Below are positions 5,956-12,818 of a DNA stretch of 16,356 nt, one piece after another (positions within the stretch are counted from its first letter, which is position 1; every line of letters begins with the position of its first letter). The stretch covers positions 1 through 16,356 of the forward strand of contig JBBWZQ010000186.1 in NCBI GenBank assembly GCA_039649115.1, read 5' to 3'. The position numbers and the translations under genes are program-made. The stretch comes from DATEJJ01 sp039649115 (GTDB taxonomy: Bacteria; Actinomycetota; Actinomycetes; Mycobacteriales; Micromonosporaceae). A model generated the notes under the pieces. The model saw only the letters and a program-made list of their open reading frames with translations. It was not told the DNA's origin and ran no database searches.

Positions 5956-8351
5956 CCGCCCCGGTACTTCCGCGTACCGGACGGTTGGTGATGGTCTCGA
6001 CATACCCACCTCGACGGTGCGGCCTGGCCACCTTCACCCGCGACCTGCGCGCGGCGCTCGCGGTCGCGGCGCCCGGCTGGCGGGTCGACGTCGCCGCGAT
6101 CGACCGGGGCGGGCTGCCGTACGGCGCCGAGGTGCTGACCACGATCCGTCACGACGACCTGGCCGACTACCGGCGGGCGGCCACGGCGATCGCGGCGGCC
6201 GGCACCGACCTGGTGGTCGTCCAGCACGAGTACGGGATCTTCGGCGGGCCGGACGGTCGCCACGTGCTGACCCTGGCCGCCGAGCTGCGCCGCCGCGAGC
6301 TGCCGTACGTGGTCACCCTGCACACCGTGGTGTCCGCGCCCACCGAGGGGCAGGCGGCCGTGCTCCGCCAGCTGTGCGCGAGCGCCGCGGCGGTGACGGT
6401 CTTCACCCCCGGCGCGCCGGCCCTGCTCGCCGCGGGCGGGCCCGCCCTGCCGGTACCGGTGGGCGTGGTGCCGCACGGCGCGCCGGTGGTGCTGCGCGAG
6501 CGGGGCCGGACGGTACCGGCGTCCTCGCGGGTGCGGCCGGTACTGCCGGACGCCGGTGGCGGGCCGGTGCTGACCACGTTCGGGCTGATCGGGCCCGGCA
6601 AGGGCCTGGAGCAGGTGATCAGCGCGCTGCCCGCGATCGTGGCCGGCCACCCCCGGGCCCGGTACGTCGTCGCCGGTGCCACCCATCCCGAGGTGCTGCG
6701 CACCGCGGGCGAGGCGTACCGGGACGGGCTGGTCGCGCTGGCCGCCCGGCTCGGGGTCGCCGGGCACGTCCAGTTCCTCGACGCGTTCCTGTCCGACGTG
6801 GAGCTGGCCGAGCTGCTCGCGCACACCACCATCTACCTGACCCCGTACCGCGGGGTGGAGCAGGCGTGCTCCGGCACCCTCGCCTTCGCGCTGGTCGCCG
6901 GCTGCCCGATCGTGTCCACCCCGTACCGGCACGCGCGGGAGATCCTGGGCCCGGCCGCGGCCGGCCGGGCCGGGGGTACCGCACCCGGGGTGCTGGTGCC
7001 GCCCGACGACGCGGTCGCGCTGGCCGGGGCGGTCGTGGGCCTGCTCGACGACCCGGTGCGGCTGGCCGCCGCCGGCGACGCGGCCTACGCGCTGGGCGCC
7101 GGGCTCACCTGGCCGTCGGTGGCCGCCCGGTTCGCCGAGGTGTACACCGCGGCGGTCCCGTCGCTGGCCGCGCTGCGCACCCGGTACCCGCAGCGGCTGG
7201 ACCACCTCGCCCGGCTCACCGACAACACCGGCATCGTCCAGTTCGCGCACGGCACCCGGCCGGACCGCGCCTCGGGCTACTGCGTGGACGACGTGGCCCG
7301 GCTGGCCCTGGTGGCCGCGGGCCTGGCCACCGCACCCGGCCACCCGGGCGACCGGCTGCCACAGCCGGACCGGTGGCTGGCCGGCTCGCTGCGCTTCCTC
7401 GACCGGGCGCTGACCGGCGCCGGCATGCACAATCTCACCGACCCGGACGGGAGCTGGCAGGACGTGCCCCACCTGGGCGACCACGTGGGTCGGGCGGTGT
7501 GGGCGGCCGGGGTGCTGGCCGAGCGCGGCCCGGACGAGATCCGCGCGGACGCGGGCCACCTGCTGCGCCGGATGCTGCCGCTGGTCGGCCGGCTGACCTC
7601 GCTGCGGTCCGTGGCGTACGCGGTGCTCGGGCTCGCGCCGGCGGCGGTCCCGGTGGACGGGGCGGCGGCCGTGCTGCGCACCGCCGCCGACCGGCTGGGC
7701 CGGGCCCGCCACACGGACCCGGAGCTGGACTGGCACTGGTTCGAGCCGTGGCTCACGTACGACAACGCCCGGCTGCCGCAGGCGCTGCTCGCCGCCGGCA
7801 CGAGCCTGGGCGACGCGCGGCTCGTGGACCGCGCGCTGTCCACATTGGACTGGTACCTGGGGCAGGCCGGGTTGGGCGGCACCGCGCCGGAGATGCTGCG
7901 GTGCGTGGACAACCGCTGGCGGGGCCGGCAGCGGCCGTCCGCGTGCGGCGACGGGGACGAGCAGCCGCTGGATGCCGCCGCGACCGTGGCGGCGCTGGCC
8001 ACCGCCTGGCTGGCCACCCGGGACGAGCGGTACGCCCGCCTGGCCCGGCTCGCGCTCGCCTGGTTCCACGGCGTCAACCGGGCCGGTGCCGTGGTCGCCG
8101 ACCTGGCCACCGGCGGCTGCCACGACGGGCTGTCGGAGGCCGGTGTCAACGCCAACCAGGGCGCCGAGTCCACGCTCGCCTACCACCAGGCGCTGCTCGC
8201 GCTGCGCGACGCGGGACTCATCGAGTCGGTCGTGGTACCCGCGGCGCAGGGATCGGTGTGGAGTGCGCGCCGCTGGGTATCCACCCGCGGGGCCCGCGCC
8301 GCGCACGCCGGGCGGGCAGCGACTCCACGCCGGCCGGCGGCCCGTACCTGA
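5952..8351 (+). CDS. GT4 glycosyltransferase fused to an alpha/alpha-toroid glycosidase-like domain
   Basis: The 799-aa fusion has two parts. Residues about 10-400 form a GT-B glycosyltransferase of family 4 type: an N-terminal Rossmann half (RLVMVSTYPPRRCGLATFTR, VVVQHEYGIFGG, VVTLHTV) and a C-terminal half with FGLIGPGKGLEQVI, TIYLTPYRGVEQACSGTLAF, and VSTPYRHAREIL. The usual EX7E motif has E303 but Ala at the second position, which occurs in the SGTLA(F/Y)AL subgroup. Residues about 410-757 are helical and resemble (alpha/alpha)6-toroid glycosidase-like domains, with conserved-looking SGYCVDDVARLAL, DWHWFEPWLTYDNARLPQAL and NANQGAESTLAYHQALLALR. An Arg/Ala tail ends the protein. The ATG overlaps the usp stop. 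No signal peptide is seen, so action in the cytosol is expected. Together with the GH130 gene, assembly and trimming of a mannose-containing oligosaccharide is a reasonable inference; donor and acceptor are unknown. Confidence 0.88.
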   Translation: MTAPVLPRTGRLVMVSTYPPRRCGLATFTRDLRAALAVAAPGWRVDVAAIDRGGLPYGAEVLTTIRHDDLADYRRAATAIAAAGTDLVVVQHEYGIFGGPDGRHVLTLAAELRRRELPYVVTLHTVVSAPTEGQAAVLRQLCASAAAVTVFTPGAPALLAAGGPALPVPVGVVPHGAPVVLRERGRTVPASSRVRPVLPDAGGGPVLTTFGLIGPGKGLEQVISALPAIVAGHPRARYVVAGATHPEVLRTAGEAYRDGLVALAARLGVAGHVQFLDAFLSDVELAELLAHTTIYLTPYRGVEQACSGTLAFALVAGCPIVSTPYRHAREILGPAAAGRAGGTAPGVLVPPDDAVALAGAVVGLLDDPVRLAAAGDAAYALGAGLTWPSVAARFAEVYTAAVPSLAALRTRYPQRLDHLARLTDNTGIVQFAHGTRPDRASGYCVDDVARLALVAAGLATAPGHPGDRLPQPDRWLAGSLRFLDRALTGAGMHNLTDPDGSWQDVPHLGDHVGRAVWAAGVLAERGPDEIRADAGHLLRRMLPLVGRLTSLRSVAYAVLGLAPAAVPVDGAAAVLRTAADRLGRARHTDPELDWHWFEPWLTYDNARLPQALLAAGTSLGDARLVDRALSTLDWYLGQAGLGGTAPEMLRCVDNRWRGRQRPSACGDGDEQPLDAAATVAALATAWLATRDERYARLARLALAWFHGVNRAGAVVADLATGGCHDGLSEAGVNANQGAESTLAYHQALLALRDAGLIESVVVPAAQGSVWSARRWVSTRGARAAHAGRAATPRRPAART

Positions 8352-8421
8352 CCGGGTGAGCGGCGGGCGTCGCGGGGCGCGTCGCCGGTCGCGAGCCATG
8401 GCAAGGAGGTATAAACCGAAG

Positions 8422-9405
8422 ATGAGTGGCATCGCCCGCGGGGGCGCGTCGGAACTGTTCGTGCGCGCCGCGGCCAACCCGGTACTCACCACCGCCGACT
8501 GGCCCTACCCGGTCAACGCCGTCTTCAACCCGGGCGCGGCCCTCGTCGACGGGCAGACCGTCCTGCTGTGCCGGGCGGAGGACCGCCGCGGCATCTCGCA
8601 CCTGACCGCGGCGCGCAGCCAGGACGGCTTCACCGGGTGGAAGGTGGATGCCGCGCCGCTGATCGCCGCGGATCCGGCCGACCGCACCTCGTGCTGGGGC
8701 GTCGAGGACGCGCGGATCACCCGCCTCGACGAGTTGGACGGCTGGCTGATCGCCTACACCGCCTACGGCCCCGGTGGGCCCTGCGTGGCGCTGGCCGTCA
8801 CGCAGGACTTCCGGAGCGTGGAGCACATCGGCATCGCGATGCCACCGGAGGACAAGAACGCCTCGCTGCTGTCCCGGCACATCGACGGCAAGTTCGTGCT
8901 CTTCCACCGCCCGGCCTCGCACCAGACCGGCCGCGCGGACGTGTGGCTGTCCCGCTCCACCGACCTGCGCTCGTGGACCACGCCGGAACCGGTGCTGCGG
9001 GCCCGGTCCAGCATCTGGTGGGACTCCGTCCGGGTCGGCATCGGCCCGCCGCCGCTGGACACCCCCGACGGCTGGCTGTGCGTGTACCACGGGGTGAAGC
9101 AGATGGTGGGCGGTCCCATCTACCGGGCCGGGCTCGTGCTGCTCGACCGGGACGACCCGACCCGGGTGCTGCGCCGCGGCGAGGACTGGGTACTGGGTCC
9201 CCGCGAGGACTACGAGCGGGTCGGCGACGTACCCAACACGGTGTTCCCGACCGGCCTCGTCCACGATCCGGCAAGCGACCAACTGCGCGTCTATTACGGG
9301 GCGGCGGACACCGTCATCGCGGTCGTCAGCGCGCCGCTGGACGCGGTACTCGAATATGTCCGGTCGTGTCCCGACGGAGAAACCGTCGCTGACCTGCCGA
9401 CGTGA
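8422..9405 (+). CDS. GH130 family beta-mannoside phosphorylase / mannosidase
   Basis: This 327-aa five-bladed beta-propeller enzyme of glycoside hydrolase family 130 carries NAVFNPGAAL (32-41), a GVEDAR block (94-99; the Asp is the family's general acid), DKNASLLS, WWDSVRVGIGPPPLDTPDGW followed by LCVYHGV, and VPNTVFPTGLV with RVYYGAADTVIAV. GH130 enzymes phosphorolyse or hydrolyse beta-1,2- or beta-1,4-mannosides. Sequence reading alone does not tell which, since the phosphate-binding residues need structural alignment. The GVEDPR consensus is GVEDAR here. There is no signal peptide. ATG 8422 is preceded by AAGGAGG (8403-8409) at a rather long 12-nt spacing; the in-frame ATG 8398 lies upstream of that RBS and is less likely. 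It is separated by 70 nt from the GT fusion gene and is probably cotranscribed with usp and the GT. Confidence 0.92.
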   Translation: MSGIARGGASELFVRAAANPVLTTADWPYPVNAVFNPGAALVDGQTVLLCRAEDRRGISHLTAARSQDGFTGWKVDAAPLIAADPADRTSCWGVEDARITRLDELDGWLIAYTAYGPGGPCVALAVTQDFRSVEHIGIAMPPEDKNASLLSRHIDGKFVLFHRPASHQTGRADVWLSRSTDLRSWTTPEPVLRARSSIWWDSVRVGIGPPPLDTPDGWLCVYHGVKQMVGGPIYRAGLVLLDRDDPTRVLRRGEDWVLGPREDYERVGDVPNTVFPTGLVHDPASDQLRVYYGAADTVIAVVSAPLDAVLEYVRSCPDGETVADLPT

Positions 9406-9857
9406 TGATCCTCCACAGAGGATTTCTCAGCTTCATAAGAAAGCTACGGACAGTGTGTCCGCCGGCCACCACGCGCGCGGTGGAACGGCGAACGGTGCGC
9501 ACGCTGCCCCGCGCCACGAGTCGCTGTTCGGGTAACAGGGCAGGTCAGAGGCGCTTTTGCGGGCCTGGGCGGGAACGGCGCGCGGGCCTTTGCGCCTCGG
9601 TTTCCCGGACACGCTCGGTGACCTCTCACTGACTGTGACCGGGCGCTGCGTGTTTCGTGGCCTTCCCGGGCCACCCGCCCGGTGGTAGTGATGTATCTGA
9701 TAAATCATCGGGCCGGATCTATCGGTTTGGAAGCGGTCCGCGGGGTCGGGTGAACGATCCCATCGAAAGACAGCACAATGACCACAACGAGGTGACTATT
9801 GTTCCCCTACCTCGCCAGCAGTGTCGACCGCCGGACTGACACCCCGACCTGTGCGGT
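9406..9857. other. 452-bp intergenic region with small hairpins and probable promoter
   Basis: I see no convincing gene here on either strand; short frames have no RBS and improbable Arg/Pro-rich translations. After the GH130 stop there is a run of small inverted repeats: ATCCTC/GAGGAT with a CACA loop (9408-9423), a weak terminator candidate; CGGACA/TGTCCG (9447-9461); and GTGGCC/GGCCAC (9657-9674). A locally AT-rich stretch at about 9685-9722 and TATTGT at 9797-9802 could hold the promoter(s) of the membrane protein gene that begins near 9858. The repeat CGAGGT/ACCTCG flanks that TATTGT. GTGACC occurs twice, 17 bp apart, at 9618 and 9635. Confidence 0.5.
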
Positions 9858-10838
9858 GTGCACATGGCCTCGTTGAACTGGCGACCACGGCACGCGGCGC
9901 GCGGCGCAAGCGACCGCTCCGCGCAGGCCCGGGGGAGATCGGCGGGTAGCACAGACGGCGGCCGCCCGCGGCCGCGGGCGGCCGGCCGGCTGCCACAGGC
10001 GCGGCGCGGGCGCCAGGCACCGGACGACGATCTGTCCGGGTCGGCGGATGTCGCCAACGGCGTGACCCAGGACTACGCCGACCCCTACGAGCCGGTCCGT
10101 CCGGACGTGCGGGCGACCGCCGGACCCGGCTGGACGCGGCCGCCACCGTGGCGCGAACCCGACACGTGGACCCAACCCACCACCCCCTGGAACGGGCCCA
10201 CCAACTGGCGCGACACCGGCGAGCGGTGGCAGACCGGCGGCACGAAGGGCCGTGGCCCGTGGCGTACGGCGCAGATGCTGTTCCGGCGGCGGTACAACAC
10301 GGCGGCGGTGGTCACCATCGCCGCGGTGGCCGCCGTGCTCTCCCTGCTGGCCGCCATTCCCGTGCAGGGCCGCAACCGGGGCACGGCCGCGCCCGCGGTT
10401 TCCGCCGCGGCGAAGCAGACCACGTTCCGGCTCGTCTCGATCGAGGCCGAGTCGCCGGACAACACGCTGATCGGGTCGGCGTCCGCCGGCCCGTACCCCG
10501 GCGCCTCCGATGGCCAGCTGGTGCGGGCCATCGGCAACTGGGGCAGCCCGCGCGGTCTGGGTGCCTTGCGGTTCAACAACATCGTGGTGCCCAAGGGCGG
10601 CGGCTACGTGATGACGTTCTACTTCGTGAACATCCGGGCCATGGCGACCCGCACCGCGGTCATCACGGCGTCGGGCTCGCAGTCGAGTCCGGTGACCGTG
10701 GCCAGCGACTCGGTGTGCTGCACCGGGCAGCCGGTGGTGATCTTCCTGTTCAAGGGCAGGAACAGCGTCACGTTCTCCAACAGCACCAACGAGGCACCGG
10801 CGATCGACAGGATCACCATCAAGGTACCGGTGGTCTGA
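9858..10838 (+). CDS. Single-pass membrane protein with Trp-rich inner segment and outer CBM6/35-like domain
   Basis: The 326-aa product has an Arg/Ala-rich N-terminus (1-60), then a segment with seven tryptophans at 92, 98, 104, 111, 117, 124 and 135, a basic stop-transfer edge (LFRRRYNT), and one membrane helix (about 148-167). The outer domain (about 190-324) starts TFRLVSIEAESPDNTLIG. The IEAE opening, the ALRFNNIVVPKGGGYVMTFY block and the closing IDRITI strand resemble the beta-sandwich carbohydrate-binding modules of families 6/35. Topology is N-in by the positive-inside rule. The start is uncertain: GTG 9858 and ATG 9864 both lack a Shine-Dalgarno, and GTG 10062 would remove the Arg-rich part. 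It converges on the CBM2-kinase gene with 21 bp between stops. A ligand such as a cell-envelope or plant polysaccharide is inferred from fold resemblance only. Confidence 0.8.
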   Translation: MHMASLNWRPRHAARGASDRSAQARGRSAGSTDGGRPRPRAAGRLPQARRGRQAPDDDLSGSADVANGVTQDYADPYEPVRPDVRATAGPGWTRPPPWREPDTWTQPTTPWNGPTNWRDTGERWQTGGTKGRGPWRTAQMLFRRRYNTAAVVTIAAVAAVLSLLAAIPVQGRNRGTAAPAVSAAAKQTTFRLVSIEAESPDNTLIGSASAGPYPGASDGQLVRAIGNWGSPRGLGALRFNNIVVPKGGGYVMTFYFVNIRAMATRTAVITASGSQSSPVTVASDSVCCTGQPVVIFLFKGRNSVTFSNSTNEAPAIDRITIKVPVV

Positions 10839-10852
10839 GCGTTCTTGCTGAC

Positions 10853-10869
10853 CCGCGGCTCAGCCGCGG
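10853..10869. terminator. Candidate bidirectional terminator between convergent genes
   Basis: CCGCGGCT and AGCCGCGG are exact reverse complements around a single C, forming a hairpin with a CCGCGG stem and a CTCAG loop. It sits between the stop of the CBM6/35-like gene (10838) and the last codons of the kinase gene, and it includes the kinase stop codon (TGA on the minus strand at 10862-10860). No T-tract is present, as is usual in high-GC actinobacteria. Confidence 0.5.
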
Positions 10870-12392
10870 TGGAACGAGCACCGCACACCGTTGAGCCGGA
10901 AGTCGGCGGGTGTCGGGTTGCGCTGCTCGTACGAGCTGTTGAAGCCGACCGTCGTGGAGTTTCCCGGCAGCAGCTTGGCGTTGAACCCGGCGTCCAGCAC
11001 GGTCACGTCCTGGCCCGACTGGCCGAACACACCGTTCCAGCCCTGCAGGATCTGCTGGTCGCCCGGCAGTGCGAAGGTCAGTGTCCAGGTGGAAACGTCG
11101 ACGTTGCCGGTGTTGGTCACCCGGACGTCGGCCGTGAAGCCCACCTTCCACGTGGTGCGTATGTGGTATGCCACGCTGCACCCGGACAGCGCCGGTGTCG
11201 TATCCGGTTTGGTCGGCCGCGCCGACGCGGGCCCGGTCTGTGCCGCCGCCGCCGCGGCCCGGCCGGCCGCACCGGCGCGCATGGTCACCAGGTCGACGAC
11301 CGCCCCGGCGCCCATCAGCGCGACGGACGCGAGACCGATCAGCAGCGCCTTGCGGGACCGCCGGCGCCGGGGCGGGCCGGCCGCCATCGTCATCGCGAGC
11401 GGCGGGCGCCCGGCGACCGGCGGACCCGGTGCCGGGCGTGGCCGCGCCGCGGCTGGCCGCGGGCCGGCGGGCACACCCGCCGCCGGCCGCTGGCCGACCA
11501 CGAGCATGTGCGCCGCGGCCGCGGTCCGGTCGGTCCTCGTGTGCGGCGGGTCGGCGGGTACCGACACCGCGACCCGCAGGCCGAGCACGGCCGCCAGCTT
11601 CCGGGTGACCTGCGTGCTGGTCGGCCGCTGCCCGGGCGGCCGCACCAGGCAGCGCGCGACCAGTTCGGCGACCGCCGCCGGCAGGTCCGGCACCGGCGGC
11701 AGCGGCGCGGGTGCCACGTACCGCTGTTGGGACAGCAGCTGGGAGATGCTGTCCGCGGGCCAGGGCAGCGCCCCGGTGAGCGTCTGGTACAGCAGCACGC
11801 CCAGCGCGTACACGTCGGCGGCCGGGTGCACCACGCCGCCGTTCGCGAAGCGTTCGGGTGAGATGTAGGCGGGCGTGCCCAGCCGCATGGACTTCTTCTC
11901 CAGCTCGCCGACCGGTGCCGAGATGCCGAAGTCGATGACCTTCGCGCCGGTCGGGGCGAGCAGCACGTTGGCCGGGCTTATGTCCCGGTGCACCAGGCCC
12001 ATCTCGTGCGCGGCCACGAGCGCGGCGGACACCTCGGCACACACCCGTACGGCCTGGCGCCAGGGCAACGGCCCCTCGCTCAGCCGGCGGGCGAGGCTGT
12101 GCCCCTCCACCAGTTCCATGACCATGTAGGGCACCCGGCCACCGGGCTCGGTGACCTCGCCGTAGTCGTACACGCCGGCGATGTTCGGATGGGTGATGCG
12201 GGCGGAGGCCATCGCCTCCTGCCTGATCCGCCCGGAGAAGGACTCGGCGTCGGCGGAGCTGCGCGCGAGGACCTTGATGGCGACGAGCCGGCCGAGCAGT
12301 TCGTCGTAGCCGCGCCAGACAACCGACATGCCACCGGTACCGAGTGGCTCCGCCAGACGGTACCGGGAACCCAGTAGCTGCATCCTTTTCAC
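10860..12392 (-). CDS. Transmembrane Ser/Thr protein kinase with extracellular CBM2 module
   Basis: This 510-aa PknB-type kinase has a glycine loop LGTGGMSVVW (17-26), VAIKVL with K40, an alpha-C Glu near E59, HRDISPANVLL (135-145), DFG (154-156) and GTPAYISPE (172-180). A Pro/Ala/Arg-rich linker (275-345) leads to one membrane helix (about 349-371). The outer C-terminal domain (404-508) is a family 2 carbohydrate-binding module: it is bounded by C405 and C505 and contains TTWKVGFTADVRVTNTG, WTLTFALPG, QGWNGVF and a final FRLNGVRC. Two of the three surface aromatics expected of CBM2a are Trp (W415, W452) and the third position is F470. This predicts a kinase that senses cellulose, chitin or a similar glycan outside the cell. 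The catalytic loop has Ser where most kinases have Lys (HRD-I-S). The start is GTG 12392; ATG 12383 has AAAAGG immediately upstream with no spacer. Confidence 0.92.
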   Translation of the reverse strand: MKRMQLLGSRYRLAEPLGTGGMSVVWRGYDELLGRLVAIKVLARSSADAESFSGRIRQEAMASARITHPNIAGVYDYGEVTEPGGRVPYMVMELVEGHSLARRLSEGPLPWRQAVRVCAEVSAALVAAHEMGLVHRDISPANVLLAPTGAKVIDFGISAPVGELEKKSMRLGTPAYISPERFANGGVVHPAADVYALGVLLYQTLTGALPWPADSISQLLSQQRYVAPAPLPPVPDLPAAVAELVARCLVRPPGQRPTSTQVTRKLAAVLGLRVAVSVPADPPHTRTDRTAAAAHMLVVGQRPAAGVPAGPRPAAARPRPAPGPPVAGRPPLAMTMAAGPPRRRRSRKALLIGLASVALMGAGAVVDLVTMRAGAAGRAAAAAAQTGPASARPTKPDTTPALSGCSVAYHIRTTWKVGFTADVRVTNTGNVDVSTWTLTFALPGDQQILQGWNGVFGQSGQDVTVLDAGFNAKLLPGNSTTVGFNSSYEQRNPTPADFRLNGVRCSFHRG

Positions 12393-12454
12393 GACACGTC
12401 GAGTGTGCTCGGACCGCCCGCCCCGGGACAGCGCCGGACCAGAATGACAATGCT

Positions 12455-12484
12455 TTTGTAAGACTGTCGAGAGCTTACATACAA
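12455..12484. promoter_or_regulatory. Candidate divergent promoter / operator region
   Basis: This is a markedly AT-rich patch in a GC-rich gap. TGTAAG (12457-12462) and CTTACA (12474-12479) form a perfect 6-11-6 inverted repeat. For the kinase strand, TTGTAT (12484-12479) and TACAAA (12460-12455) are 18 bp apart and could be -35/-10. A similar, weaker pair reads in the opposite direction, TTGTAA (12456-12461) with TACAAC (12480-12485). The site may therefore serve both divergent genes and bind a dimeric regulator. This is prediction only. Confidence 0.35.
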
Positions 12485-12485
12485 C

Positions 12486-12818
12486 TTACGGATGGTCGGG
12501 CACGATGACCGTCGATGCGACCGTGCGGTGTCGCCGCGGTCACCGGCGCGGGCCCCGTCCGGCATCGCCTGATTCCCAGTAGGAGCAGGGAAAACGTGCC
12601 CCCGTGCCGGTACCGGGGGCGGTCGCTACCCATCGTCGTTCATCGATCAATGTTCTCTCCAGGGATTCCTTTCCATGACGGACGGTAGCCGTCATCCGGC
12701 TTGACGGGACGGATGGTCAAGCGGAAGCTGCCGCAAGAGCTGCCGCAGTACAGATATCAACTTTGACGATCAGGCGATGAGGGCGGCGGCCCACGACGCG
12801 GTCACGAAAGGGCGTGCG
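12486..12818 (+). other. Long structured leader / intergenic region before the exported protein gene
   Basis: I see no protein gene in this 333-bp stretch between the probable divergent promoter and ATG 12819. It holds three clean inverted repeats in the same orientation: GCCCCCG/CGGGGGC (12598-12604 and 12614-12620), ATGACGG/CCGTCAT (12675-12681 and 12689-12695) and GCTTGAC/GTCAAGC (12699-12705 and 12716-12722). A direct repeat of AGCTGCCGC follows (12726-12734 and 12738-12746). It could be a structured 5' leader or carry a second promoter nearer the gene. I could not match it to a known riboswitch class. Confidence 0.4.

Noticed and set aside
5907..8492. 861-codon minus-strand open frame opposite the glycosyltransferase fusion
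   Set aside because: Low-complexity Arg/Gly/Gln/His/Val composition with no domain, opposite a clear GT4 enzyme.
9657..9839. 60-codon open frame upstream of the CBM6/35-like gene
   Set aside because: No RBS, unconvincing composition, and it starts inside a hairpin.
10819..12450. 543-codon minus-strand frame overlapping the kinase gene
   Set aside because: It is a different frame on the same strand as the kinase; the kinase motifs are all in the 10860-12392 frame.
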